Origin: Lachnospiraceae bacterium UBA4338
Lineage (GTDB): Bacteria; Bacillota; Clostridia; Lachnospirales; Lachnospiraceae
DNA: 64,000 nucleotides
NCBI GenBank assembly: GCA_002393735.1
Contig: DGTK01000007.1
Location: forward strand, 172,894-236,893
Direction: 5' to 3'
The translations under genes and the position numbers were made by a program. The notes beneath the pieces are model-generated. The model did not search any database, was not told where the DNA came from, and worked only from the letters and a program-made list of their open reading frames with translations. Shown here one piece after another: positions 1 through 8,018 of this stretch. Numbering within the stretch: position 1 is the stretch's first letter; every line of letters begins with the position of its first letter.

Positions 1-662
1 ATCTGCAGTCTCATCTTCTCTGTCCAAGGCTCAGCACCACAGATGGCGGTTTTTAATTTAAGTTTATCCTTAACACCCATTTCTTCAATTACTTCTGCAA
101 TGTGAAGAAGGTATGAAGGTGTACAGGCAATGGCTGTTGCCTCGAAGTCTTCCATAAGTGTTACAAGTCTCTTGGTATTACCTGTAGACATAGGAACTGT
201 CATACATCCAAGATTCTCAGCACCATAGTGAAGTCCAAGACCACCTGTGAAAAGACCATAACCATAAGCTACCTGAAGCCTGTCGCTCTTATCGATTCCA
301 CTCATGGAAAGTGCTCTTGCCACACATTCCTGCCATAATTCAATATCTTTTCTTGTATATGCTACAACTGTAGCCTTACCTGTAGTACCACTTGATGCAT
401 GTACTCTGACAATCTGTGACTTAGGTACTGCAAGAAGTCCAAAAGGATAATTATCTCTCAAGTCCTGCTTTGTTGTAAAAGGGAGTTTGGTAATATCCTC
501 AATGCCTTTAATATCTCCAGGCTCAAGTCCCAACTCCTGCATTTTCTTACGATAGAAAGGTACATTGTGATAAACATTTGATACCTGCTTGGCGAGTCTT
601 TTGCCCTGCATAATGGCCATCTGTTCTCTGTCCATGCACTCTCTGGCTTCATTCCAAATCAT
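1..662 (-). CDS. Phenylacetate-CoA ligase, partial (3' end outside window)
   Basis: An open frame runs from an ATG at 662 to the window edge, giving about 220 N-terminal residues of a roughly 430-residue family. It begins MIWNEARECMDRE and carries the adenylate-forming P-loop-like motif HASSGTTGK followed by AYGYGLFTGGLG, both typical of PaaK-type phenylacetate-CoA ligases. These enzymes activate arylacetates with ATP and CoA. A good ribosome site (GGAGG) precedes the start. It lies 27 nt downstream of iorB, in the same direction as iorA and iorB. That pairing is common in anaerobes and suggests the arylacetyl product of the Ior reaction can be interconverted with the free acid while making ATP. 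The family call is firm; the exact arylacetate is not known. Confidence 0.9.
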   Translation of the reverse strand, partial: MIWNEARECMDREQMAIMQGKRLAKQVSNVYHNVPFYRKKMQELGLEPGDIKGIEDITKLPFTTKQDLRDNYPFGLLAVPKSQIVRVHASSGTTGKATVVAYTRKDIELWQECVARALSMSGIDKSDRLQVAYGYGLFTGGLGLHYGAENLGCMTVPMSTGNTKRLVTLMEDFEATAIACTPSYLLHIAEVIEEMGVKDKLKLKTAICGAEPWTEKMRLQ

Positions 663-689
663 TTTAACTTTTCCTCCTGTATTCCCCGC

Positions 690-1262
690 TTAGCCAATAG
701 CATAACCTGTTTCAAAGGCTTTGATATTTATATCTACGGTCTTGGCTGGAACTGTGTTACGTATAACATCAATCCACTCATCATACTTAAAGTTCATATG
801 TTTTGCTGCAACGCCGATGATGATTGTATTAAATACTCTTGTGTTGCCAAGTTTCTTGGCTTCGCTCATGGCATCAACTGCAATAACTTTGTGATCCTTT
901 GATAAGTTCTCAATAATATTTTCAGGATATTCAGCCATACCTGTGAGCACTGTAATTGGGTCGATTCTCTGATCGTTAACAATGATTACCCCATCCTTTT
1001 TAAGGAAGTGAGCATATCTCATGGCCTCTAATCTTTCAAAAGCAATAAGCACATCTGCGCAGCCCTCTTCAACGATAGGTTCTGCAACATTCTCACCATA
1101 GCGAACGAAGGTAACAACCGATCCGCCTCTTTGAGCCATACCATGAACTTCTGAAAGTTTTACTTCATATCCGGCCTTGGTAGTAATACCACCAAGAATT
1201 CTACTTGTAAGAAGAGTTCCCTGTCCTCCTACACCAACTATCATTATATTTGTAACTGCCAT
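690..1262 (-). CDS. iorB: Indolepyruvate:ferredoxin oxidoreductase, beta subunit
   Basis: This 190-residue protein matches the gamma-type domain of 2-oxoacid:ferredoxin oxidoreductases. It opens with a glycine-rich stretch (IMIVGVGGQGTLL) and carries SEVHGMAQRGGSV, the pattern typical of IorB. With IorA it oxidatively decarboxylates arylpyruvates made by transamination of Trp, Phe and Tyr, giving arylacetyl-CoA and reduced ferredoxin in the cytoplasm. It follows iorA by 17 nt and has its own ribosome site (GAGAGG). The length is normal for the family. The order iorA-iorB-paaK in one direction supports a single operon. Confidence 0.93.
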   Translation of the reverse strand: MAVTNIMIVGVGGQGTLLTSRILGGITTKAGYEVKLSEVHGMAQRGGSVVTFVRYGENVAEPIVEEGCADVLIAFERLEAMRYAHFLKKDGVIIVNDQRIDPITVLTGMAEYPENIIENLSKDHKVIAVDAMSEAKKLGNTRVFNTIIIGVAAKHMNFKYDEWIDVIRNTVPAKTVDINIKAFETGYAIG

Positions 1263-1279
1263 TTTATTATCCTCTCATT

Positions 1280-3061
1280 CTATTCATTTGCTTTAAGTGA
1301 AATTGCTCCAAATGGGCAATTCTGCTGGCATAAGCCACAACCATTACACATTGTCTCATCTATAATGGAGAAGCCGGTTTCTTTGTCCTTCTTAATTGCC
1401 GGGCAACCTGCTATTAAGCACTTACCGCATTTCTTACATTTTTCAGGATCTACATAGCATTTACCCTTAGCTTTGTAGGATTTTAAAAGTGCACATGGAG
1501 ACTGGGAAATAATTACTGATAACTCGTCTTTTGCAACTTCTTCTTTAATTGTTTCTTCTAACTTCTTAATGTCAAAAGCATCGACTACCTTAACATTCTT
1601 AATGCCCATACCTTCGCAAAGCTTAACAAGGTCGATTGCAAGTGTTGTTTCGCCATTGAGCATTTTACCTGTTGCAGGATGATCCTGATGACCTGTCATA
1701 CCTGTTGTGGAATTATCAAGAATGATAACTGTTCCGGTAGCCTGGTTATATGCCATATTCATAAGGGAATTGACACCGGTATGAAGGAAGGTTGAATCAC
1801 CGATAACTGCAACCCAGTTCTTAACCCACTCCTTGCCTTTACCTTTTTCCATACCATGAAGCATTGAGATTGAACCGCCCATGCAAAGTGTGGTATCAAC
1901 CACGGAAAGAGGTGCTGCAACACCAAGTGTATAACATCCGATATCACCGCTTGCGTGAATATGGAGTTTCTTAAGTACGCTGTATGTTGCTCTGTGTGGA
2001 CATCCCGGGCAAAGAATTGGAGGACGTACCGGCACATTGTTAGGTGCTGACAGTTCAAGGTCAGCCTTAAGAATCTTTTCACGAAGCATGTTGGCACTGT
2101 ATTCACCATCAAGTGGAAAAATATCCTTACCAAAGCAAGGGATGCCCCAGCTTCTTACCTGTTCTTCAATTACAGGCTCTAACTCTTCGATAATATATAA
2201 TCTGTCTACCCTGGAAGCGAACTCTTCGATTAATTTCTTAGGAAGTGGTGAAACCATACCAAGTTTAAGAATATTGGCATTTGGGAATACTTCCATTACA
2301 TACTGATAAGGAATACCTGATGTAATGAAACCAACCTTTAAATCTTCACCGTCAAGATTAATCTTTTCATCTGAGTAGATTGCTTTGTTGAGGTCGGCGA
2401 ATTTTGCAGTTGATCCATCTTCGGCTAATTTTTTATCTCTTTCAATAACGAATTTATGACGCATCTTGGCATTTGCAGGAACCATTACGTTCTTACCAGG
2501 ATTTCTCTCATATTCCTTATCTTCAGGAACTACTCTTTCCTCAAGATGAACAAGACCCTGGGAGTGAGCAACTCTTGTGGTTGTTCTAAGGATAACCGGT
2601 GTATCATATTCTTCAGAAATCTCAAAAGCTCTCTTTGTCATTACTCTTGCTTCTTCTGAATCTGATGGCTCCAATACAGGCACATGAGCAGAGATTGCAA
2701 TTCTTCTTGTATCCTGTTCATTCTGTGAGCTGTATAATCCCGGATCATCAGCAACTAAATATACAAGACCACCTTTGGCTCCTATATATGATGCTGTATA
2801 TAATGGGTCAGATGCCACATTAAGACCAACGCACTTCATTGCACACATAGCTCTTACTCCTGCAATTGAAGCACCCATGGCAACTTCTGCAGCAACCTTT
2901 TCATTAGGCGCCCATTCAGCATATACTCCTTCGTATTTAACAAGATTTTCGCTCATCTCTGTACTTGGTGTACCAGGATAAGCTGAGGAAACTTTCACAC
3001 CTGCCTCGTAAGCTCCTCTGGCAATGGCTTCATTACCTAACATAATCTTAGTCTCTTCCAA
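1280..3061 (-). CDS. iorA: Indolepyruvate:ferredoxin oxidoreductase, alpha subunit
   Basis: This 593-residue protein has the N-terminal pyruvate-ferredoxin oxidoreductase fold (GNEAIARGAYEAGV, YPGTPSTEM), a central thiamine-diphosphate-binding part (CPGCPHRATY, GDIGCYTLG, IGDSTFLHTG), and a C-terminal pair of [4Fe-4S] ferredoxin motifs (CKKCGKC...C and CNGCGLCQQNC). That domain order is diagnostic for IorA. The reading frame opens with a TTG at 3061 behind GGAAGG. An ATG seven codons in (3043), behind GGAAGAG, is an alternative start. It is the first gene of the ior operon, and a GC-rich spacer separates it from the RNase P RNA gene upstream. Confidence 0.94.
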   Translation of the reverse strand: MEETKIMLGNEAIARGAYEAGVKVSSAYPGTPSTEMSENLVKYEGVYAEWAPNEKVAAEVAMGASIAGVRAMCAMKCVGLNVASDPLYTASYIGAKGGLVYLVADDPGLYSSQNEQDTRRIAISAHVPVLEPSDSEEARVMTKRAFEISEEYDTPVILRTTTRVAHSQGLVHLEERVVPEDKEYERNPGKNVMVPANAKMRHKFVIERDKKLAEDGSTAKFADLNKAIYSDEKINLDGEDLKVGFITSGIPYQYVMEVFPNANILKLGMVSPLPKKLIEEFASRVDRLYIIEELEPVIEEQVRSWGIPCFGKDIFPLDGEYSANMLREKILKADLELSAPNNVPVRPPILCPGCPHRATYSVLKKLHIHASGDIGCYTLGVAAPLSVVDTTLCMGGSISMLHGMEKGKGKEWVKNWVAVIGDSTFLHTGVNSLMNMAYNQATGTVIILDNSTTGMTGHQDHPATGKMLNGETTLAIDLVKLCEGMGIKNVKVVDAFDIKKLEETIKEEVAKDELSVIISQSPCALLKSYKAKGKCYVDPEKCKKCGKCLIAGCPAIKKDKETGFSIIDETMCNGCGLCQQNCPFGAISLKANE

Positions 3062-3432
3062 TTTTTATATCCTTCCTTTCAAAATATTTACATTGTAAAA
3101 TCCGCGTCGCCACGCTTGCTCGCAACCTCTCGCAGCCTCAACCTCGGCCGCCTCTTGCAGCCTCTTGCAGCCTTCGCCACGCACGCTCCACACTCGCAAC
3201 CACGCCTTCAACGCATTTGCAGCACCGCGTCGCCAAAGTGTTATGTAAACTGGTGCCTCGAAGCCGGTCATATGCCTCTCAATCGCCAGCCACGACCAAT
3301 CGCTCAGCCCTCGTTTTTTCGTTCAATAGCGCCCGCGCCGGTTAAGAGATGCACTTTCCCCCGTCCCTTGTGGCATTTCTGGCACCGGGTGGTGCACTTT
3401 CCCCCGTCCCTACTGGCACTTTTTTAATAAAA
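3062..3432. other. GC-rich gene-free spacer with internal repeats
   Basis: The 370 nt between iorA and the RNase P RNA gene are much richer in G and C than the genes on either side and hold no convincing gene. About 3119-3178 is a run of near-repeats of CTCGCAGCC / CTCTTGCAGCC. A short minus-strand frame exists (3065-3271), but its composition simply follows the repeat and it has no matching family that I can recognise. The right end holds a 26-nt direct repeat listed separately. The ior promoter must lie in here or upstream, but I could not pick it out. Confidence 0.6.
3350..3418. repeat. Two copies of a 26-nt direct repeat near the 3' end of rnpB
   Basis: Copies lie at 3350-3375 and 3393-3418, starting 43 nt apart. 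Both read TGCACTTTCCCCCGTCCC, then T plus two or three variable bases, then TGGCA. Between them lies a short inverted pair (GGCACC/GGTGCA). On the minus strand each copy contains GGGACGGGGG, which resembles the GGGACGG core of the REP-like palindromes at 59808, 61895 and 63980. Whether the two families are related is unknown. Confidence 0.6.
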
Positions 3433-3768
3433 CATGAGTGAGACTATAAGCCGGGTTCTGTCGTGAATGATCATCTATCTGGTATCAGCGTTACCGCTGA
3501 TCTCAAGCGACATACCTTAAGAACAGGCCGGGCAAGCCTATGGTTCCTAAATTTGTCTTGCTTCGGATGGGGTTTACATAACTAGATATGTTACCATATC
3601 TATGGTAGTCTCTTACACTGCCTTTCCACCCTTACCATATCAAAGATATGGCGGTATATCTCTGTTGCACTGGCCTTGGAGTCACCTCCACCGGACGTTA
3701 TCCGGCATCCTGCCCTGTGAAGCCCGGACTTTCCTCACCTTGCGGCGCGATCACCCATCCCACTCATG
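3433..3768 (-). ncRNA. rnpB: RNase P RNA
   Basis: Read on the minus strand this is the catalytic RNA of RNase P, which cuts the 5' leaders of tRNA precursors. The 5' region contains the near-invariant block GAGGAAAGTCCGGGCT followed by CACAGGGCAGG, and the 3' end contains the conserved CCCGGCTTATAG. The two ends pair to form helix P1: CATGAGTGGGA at the 5' end with TCTCACTCATG at the 3' end, one G-U pair. The length of about 336 nt fits a bacterial RNase P RNA. The gene starts only a few bases after the stop of the preceding kinase gene, so it either has a promoter inside that gene or is cut from the long operon transcript. Confidence 0.95.
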
Positions 3769-3772
3769 CATA

Positions 3773-5440
3773 TTAAACATTAAATACACTTCCACCAACA
3801 AATTCTCTGACTATTGAATTGTTTGGAAGTCCCGATGAATCCATACTTAAGAAATACTCTAAGAACTTAAGTAATCTCTTGGCTTCGAAATATTCCTTAC
3901 TCTCCGGACTCACACTGTAAAGGAGCGCTTCTGCCTGTGGCTTAAGCACTGCCAGTTCATATATGGATGCAGAATTAAACATGGTATCCGCAGTCTCCTG
4001 GTATGGGAAGATATTTTCTTCTTCTCCCCTTCTGACAGAAGGCCACATTGCTATTGTTCTTTCTGCCGAATTACCTCTTGTTCTAAAATCCCTCACCATA
4101 CGTCTTAATAATCTGGCGTCTGTAGTCGGAATTCTGTTATGTTCATCAATATTAAGCGTTGTAAGTGCACTTATATAAATCTTAAATTTACTCTCTTTCG
4201 GAAGGGCATATGACATCTTGTCATTAAGAGCATGAATACCTTCAATAACAAGGATATCTCCATCTTTAAGCTGCTCGAATCTTCCCTTGCCATACTCCCT
4301 CATTCCTGTTTTAAAATTAAAAGTAGGCAGTTCAACTTTCTCACCCTTTAAAAGCCTGTTCATATCGCTGTTAAAAAGCTCAATATCAATGGCTTCTAAG
4401 CACTCAAAATTATATTCACCGTTTTCATCCCTAGGGGTATTCTCCCTGTTGACAAAATAATCGTCCACCGCAATTGGATGAGGATTAAGTCCCATGGCCT
4501 TAAGCTGTACCGAAAGTCTGTAGGAGAAGGAAGTCTTTCCGGAAGACGAAGGACCTGCAATCATAACAAATTTAACGGTATCCTTAAAGGAAATCATTCT
4601 TGCGATTTCGCCGATTTTTCTCTCCTGAAGTGCTTCCTGAACCAGAATCATCTGGGTTACAATTCCCTGGCTTAACACATTGTTAAGGTCACCCACTGTA
4701 TCAATTCCCATGGTCTTGCCCCACTCGGTACTCTCCATCATTGTCGCCTGCACCTTGTTAAGCGGAACAAATTCCTTAAGTTCATTAATACTTTCTTTTG
4801 ACGGAAGGTTAAGGACCAGTCCTTTTCTGTAGGTTAACACCTCAAACTTACTTATATAATCAGCGCTTGGAAGCATGTAACCATAGAAATAATCATAATA
4901 TCCATCTAATTCATATACGTTGATTACGGATGATTTTCTATATTTACATAACTTAACTTTATCATCCATGTTCTGTTTTTTAAATAACTTAACAGCCTCT
5001 GATACAGGCATTGTCGACTTATTTATAGGAGTTTTTGAGTTAACATAACTCAACATTTTCTCGGTGATTTTATTAACTAATTCCTCATTTTTTTCAAAAT
5101 CACCTTCCGCAGTAAAATAAAAACCCGTACCCATGGAAAATTCAAGTTTCAGTTTCTCGATTTTCTCATTGCCGACCACTCCGATTACTGCTCTGATAAA
5201 CAGATATAAAGCCGTTCTCTGATATGCCCTGAAACCGATTATCCCGGTCACATCCTGGAATTCCAGTACTCCGTCCTCTTCCGGATGTCTGAATAATTCC
5301 TGAATCTTTCCATTGAAAATTGCAATGGCAATTCTGTTTTTATACTGACTTTGAAACTCTTCGGAAATTTCTAAAAAAGTCGTTCCTTTTTTTACTTCCC
5401 TGGTTTCACCATTAACTGTAACCTTAATCATTTCTCCCAT
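3773..5440 (-). CDS. Uridine kinase-like P-loop kinase with N-terminal TGS domain
   Basis: The protein (about 555 residues) starts with a TGS domain (MIKVTVNGETREV, KKGTTFLEI) like that of threonyl-tRNA synthetase, goes on with a ThrRS second-domain-like part, and ends with a phosphoribulokinase/uridine kinase domain (P-loop GPSSSGKTSF, then VDDYFVNRENTP and VIEGIHALN). This layout is a known Firmicute nucleoside-kinase-like family whose substrate is not well settled. The open frame extends to 5476, overlapping trmK, but an ATG at 5440 (or 5431) fits the conserved TGS start better. It is the last protein gene of the dgt-dnaG-rpoD-trmK operon and sits just upstream of rnpB. Confidence 0.85.
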   Translation of the reverse strand: MGEMIKVTVNGETREVKKGTTFLEISEEFQSQYKNRIAIAIFNGKIQELFRHPEEDGVLEFQDVTGIIGFRAYQRTALYLFIRAVIGVVGNEKIEKLKLEFSMGTGFYFTAEGDFEKNEELVNKITEKMLSYVNSKTPINKSTMPVSEAVKLFKKQNMDDKVKLCKYRKSSVINVYELDGYYDYFYGYMLPSADYISKFEVLTYRKGLVLNLPSKESINELKEFVPLNKVQATMMESTEWGKTMGIDTVGDLNNVLSQGIVTQMILVQEALQERKIGEIARMISFKDTVKFVMIAGPSSSGKTSFSYRLSVQLKAMGLNPHPIAVDDYFVNRENTPRDENGEYNFECLEAIDIELFNSDMNRLLKGEKVELPTFNFKTGMREYGKGRFEQLKDGDILVIEGIHALNDKMSYALPKESKFKIYISALTTLNIDEHNRIPTTDARLLRRMVRDFRTRGNSAERTIAMWPSVRRGEEENIFPYQETADTMFNSASIYELAVLKPQAEALLYSVSPESKEYFEAKRLLKFLEYFLSMDSSGLPNNSIVREFVGGSVFNV

Positions 5441-5459
5441 AACGTACCCCACTTTTAAG

Positions 5460-6182
5460 TTAATTATGTAATGCAAATTTGCATATTGCTATATCATCTG
5501 TAACTTCATTAACCCTTAAATCTGTAATACCCTTATTTATCATATCTTTTTTAATGCTTTCATATCTTTGAAGCTCCGATAAGATATATTCCTTTGAAGA
5601 AGCACTGCCATAACGATAAAGCGCTTTATGGCTCACATCCATAGATGACAGTTTATCATTCATTTCATCAAAGAACTTTTCAATATCATCACAGTCTTTG
5701 ATATTTACACCTTCAAAATCAAGTTTCAAAACAGTATAAAATTTCTTACCGTCCTTAAGTGTAATATCTGATATGACTTTAATATTCCACTCATCAAGAA
5801 CCAGTCTTACCAGATCAAGTTCTGACTGAAGAGATATAATTGCCCATTTCATTAAAGGCATTAAATCTCTTCTGTCATAAACAATCTTAAGTCCTAATCT
5901 TCCACCCATACCGGCAATAATAAAGCCATCGAGTTTCGTGGTTGTAACCACATTTAGTCCATCAGATAATAAACATGTGATTTGATCACTGCATCCGGAC
6001 ATTGCAATATTCTGCTTTGCTTTTTCAAGCGGCCCTTCGTTGATATCCATGGCAAGCACGTGTTTAGCCCTTCCAATTTTTACCAGTTCTATCGAGAGAA
6101 AACCGTGGTCGCAGCCCACATCTGCCAGCGTATCTGACTCAGGCACCATGGATGCAATTGTTTTAAGTCTTTCAGAAAGCAT
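5460..6182 (-). CDS. trmK: tRNA (adenine(22)-N1)-methyltransferase
   Basis: This 240-residue class I SAM-dependent methyltransferase is of the TrmK family, which makes m1A22 in tRNA. Motif I is clear (LADVGCDHGFLSIEL), as are the acidic end of strand 2 (VLAMDINEGPLEKA) and the IIAGMGGRLG motif that marks TrmK. The start codon directly abuts the rpoD stop codon, so translation is likely coupled. trmK downstream of rpoD is a conserved Firmicute arrangement (also in Bacillus subtilis), which strengthens the call. Confidence 0.93.
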   Translation of the reverse strand: MLSERLKTIASMVPESDTLADVGCDHGFLSIELVKIGRAKHVLAMDINEGPLEKAKQNIAMSGCSDQITCLLSDGLNVVTTTKLDGFIIAGMGGRLGLKIVYDRRDLMPLMKWAIISLQSELDLVRLVLDEWNIKVISDITLKDGKKFYTVLKLDFEGVNIKDCDDIEKFFDEMNDKLSSMDVSHKALYRYGSASSKEYILSELQRYESIKKDMINKGITDLRVNEVTDDIAICKFALHN

Positions 6183-7991
6183 TTACTCTATATAGCCCTC
6201 AAGTTTCTTAATCTTACTTGGATATCTGAGCTTACGGATTGCCTTGGCTTCAATCTGACGAATTCTCTCTCTTGTAACGTTGAATATTTTACCAACTTCC
6301 TCAAGAGTTCTTGGATTACCGTCATTGTAGCCGAATCTGTAAATAATAACCTGTTTTTCTCTCTCAGTAAGAGTATTAAGGACCTCATCAATATCCTGTC
6401 TTCTAAGTGTGCTTGTTGCAGCATCAGCAGGAAGCGGAACTGTATCATCCTGGATAAAATCCCCGAGGTGTGTATCATCTTCTTCACCTACAGGTGTTTC
6501 CAAAGATACAGGTTCCTGAGAAACTTTAATAATCTCTTTAACCTTTTCTACTGAAAGGCCAAGATAATCAGCAAGTTCTTCCGGAAGTGGTTCTCTTCCC
6601 AGATCCTGAGTAAGCTGGCGGCTTGCTCTTGTAAGTTTATTAATTGTTTCAACCATATGTACAGGAATACGAATTGTTCTTGCCTGGTCAGCGATGGCTC
6701 TTGTAATAGCCTGTCTGATCCACCATGTAGCATATGTTGAGAACTTATATCCCTTGGTATAATCAAACTTATCTACAGCCTTAATTAAACCTAAGTTACC
6801 TTCCTGGATTAAGTCTAAGAATAATAAACCTCTTCCAAGATATTTCTTTGCAATACTTACAACAAGACGAAGGTTTGCTTCTGCCAGCTGTTTCTTGGCA
6901 TCCTCATCACCTTTTTCAATCTTCTTTGCAAGTTCTATTTCCTCATCAGGAGTAAGAAGTTTAACATGACCAATTTCCTTAAGATACGCCTTAACAGGAT
7001 CTTCTACAGTACCTGCATCAGAGCCATCTTCAAGTTTGTCATAGTCTCTGTCCAAATCAACAATTTCTTCTCCCTCTTCATCCATACGAAGAAGTGTTTC
7101 ATCATCAGGTTCGTCATCAAAACTTGTAGTTCTTAAAACATCGATACCTGCTTTTTCAATAATTTCAACAATAACATCAAGCTGGTCATCATCAAGACCA
7201 AATTCAGCGAATACATCAACAACACCTGTCTGATAATCAATATCTTTAACTTTTTTCTTTTTAAGTTTAGCCAGATATACTTTAAGTTTGTCAGCATACT
7301 TGGCATCCTTTGTATCAACAGGTTCCTGGCCTTCAGCAGCTTCTTCCATAGCTACTTCGTCCATAATGGCTTCAACGACTTCTTCTGCCTGCTCCATTGC
7401 CTCTAAAGCAGAATCATCATCAAGAAGTTCCAATTCGATTTCTTCCGGCATATCATCTACTGCTTTTTTGCTTCTGCTCTTTTTAGGTGCAGTTTCTTTT
7501 TTAACTGTCTCTTTTTTTGTTGTCTTAGCTGCAGTTTCTTTCTTAGCGATCGCTTCCTTTTTAGCGGTCGTTTCCTTCTTTGCTGCAGTTTTCTTAGGAG
7601 CAGTCTCTTTCTTTTGCGTTGTAGTCTTCTTAGCCGGTGCTTCCTTCTTAGCTACAGTCTCTTTCTTTACAGGAGCCTTCTTAGTTGTCTCCTTCTTGGC
7701 TGTAGTTTTAGCAGGAGTTTTGGCTGTAGTTTTTGCAGTAGTCTTTGAAGTAGACTTTGTAGTAGACTTTGCTGCTGTTTCCTTCTTTGCTGTAGTTTTA
7801 GCCGGTGCCTTGGCTGCAGTCTTGGAAGCAGACTTAGCCGGAGCTTTGGCTGCCTCTTTCTTAGTAGTCTTTGCAGCGCTCTCCTTCTTTGCTGTACTCT
7901 TAGCAGGAGCCTTTGCTGCTGTCTTGCCAGTTGTTTTGGCAGTTGTCTTTGTTGATGTTTTTGTTGTTGTTTTTGCGCTCTCTTTTTTCAC
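6183..7991 (-). CDS. rpoD: Primary sigma factor (sigma-70/SigA) with H1-like N-terminal tail
   Basis: The C-terminal half is a standard housekeeping sigma factor: region 1.2 (DPVKAYLKEIG, residues 331-341), region 2 with the -10 recognition helix (FSTYATWWIRQAI), region 3 and region 4 with the -35 helix (LEEVGKIFNVTRERIRQIEAKA). A region 1.1-like segment covers about residues 227-285. Residues 1-177 are unusual: almost only Lys, Ala, Thr, Ser, Pro and Glu in repeats such as KTTAKTPAK and AKKETAAK, like histone H1 or AlgP tails. An acidic stretch (178-226) follows. The start is a GTG at 7991 behind AGGAG. At 602 residues it is far longer than the roughly 370 of typical Firmicute SigA. It sits between dnaG and trmK in the classic macromolecular-synthesis order. 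Confidence 0.97.
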   Translation of the reverse strand: MKKESAKTTTKTSTKTTAKTTGKTAAKAPAKSTAKKESAAKTTKKEAAKAPAKSASKTAAKAPAKTTAKKETAAKSTTKSTSKTTAKTTAKTPAKTTAKKETTKKAPVKKETVAKKEAPAKKTTTQKKETAPKKTAAKKETTAKKEAIAKKETAAKTTKKETVKKETAPKKSRSKKAVDDMPEEIELELLDDDSALEAMEQAEEVVEAIMDEVAMEEAAEGQEPVDTKDAKYADKLKVYLAKLKKKKVKDIDYQTGVVDVFAEFGLDDDQLDVIVEIIEKAGIDVLRTTSFDDEPDDETLLRMDEEGEEIVDLDRDYDKLEDGSDAGTVEDPVKAYLKEIGHVKLLTPDEEIELAKKIEKGDEDAKKQLAEANLRLVVSIAKKYLGRGLLFLDLIQEGNLGLIKAVDKFDYTKGYKFSTYATWWIRQAITRAIADQARTIRIPVHMVETINKLTRASRQLTQDLGREPLPEELADYLGLSVEKVKEIIKVSQEPVSLETPVGEEDDTHLGDFIQDDTVPLPADAATSTLRRQDIDEVLNTLTEREKQVIIYRFGYNDGNPRTLEEVGKIFNVTRERIRQIEAKAIRKLRYPSKIKKLEGYIE

Positions 7992-8018
7992 TTTTTTCTC
8001 CTTTTGGATGTTATATTT

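Noticed and set aside
3065..3271. Minus-strand frame of 68 residues in the GC-rich spacer
   Set aside because: No ribosome site; its Ala/Arg/Glu content only mirrors the CTCGCAGCC-type repeats.
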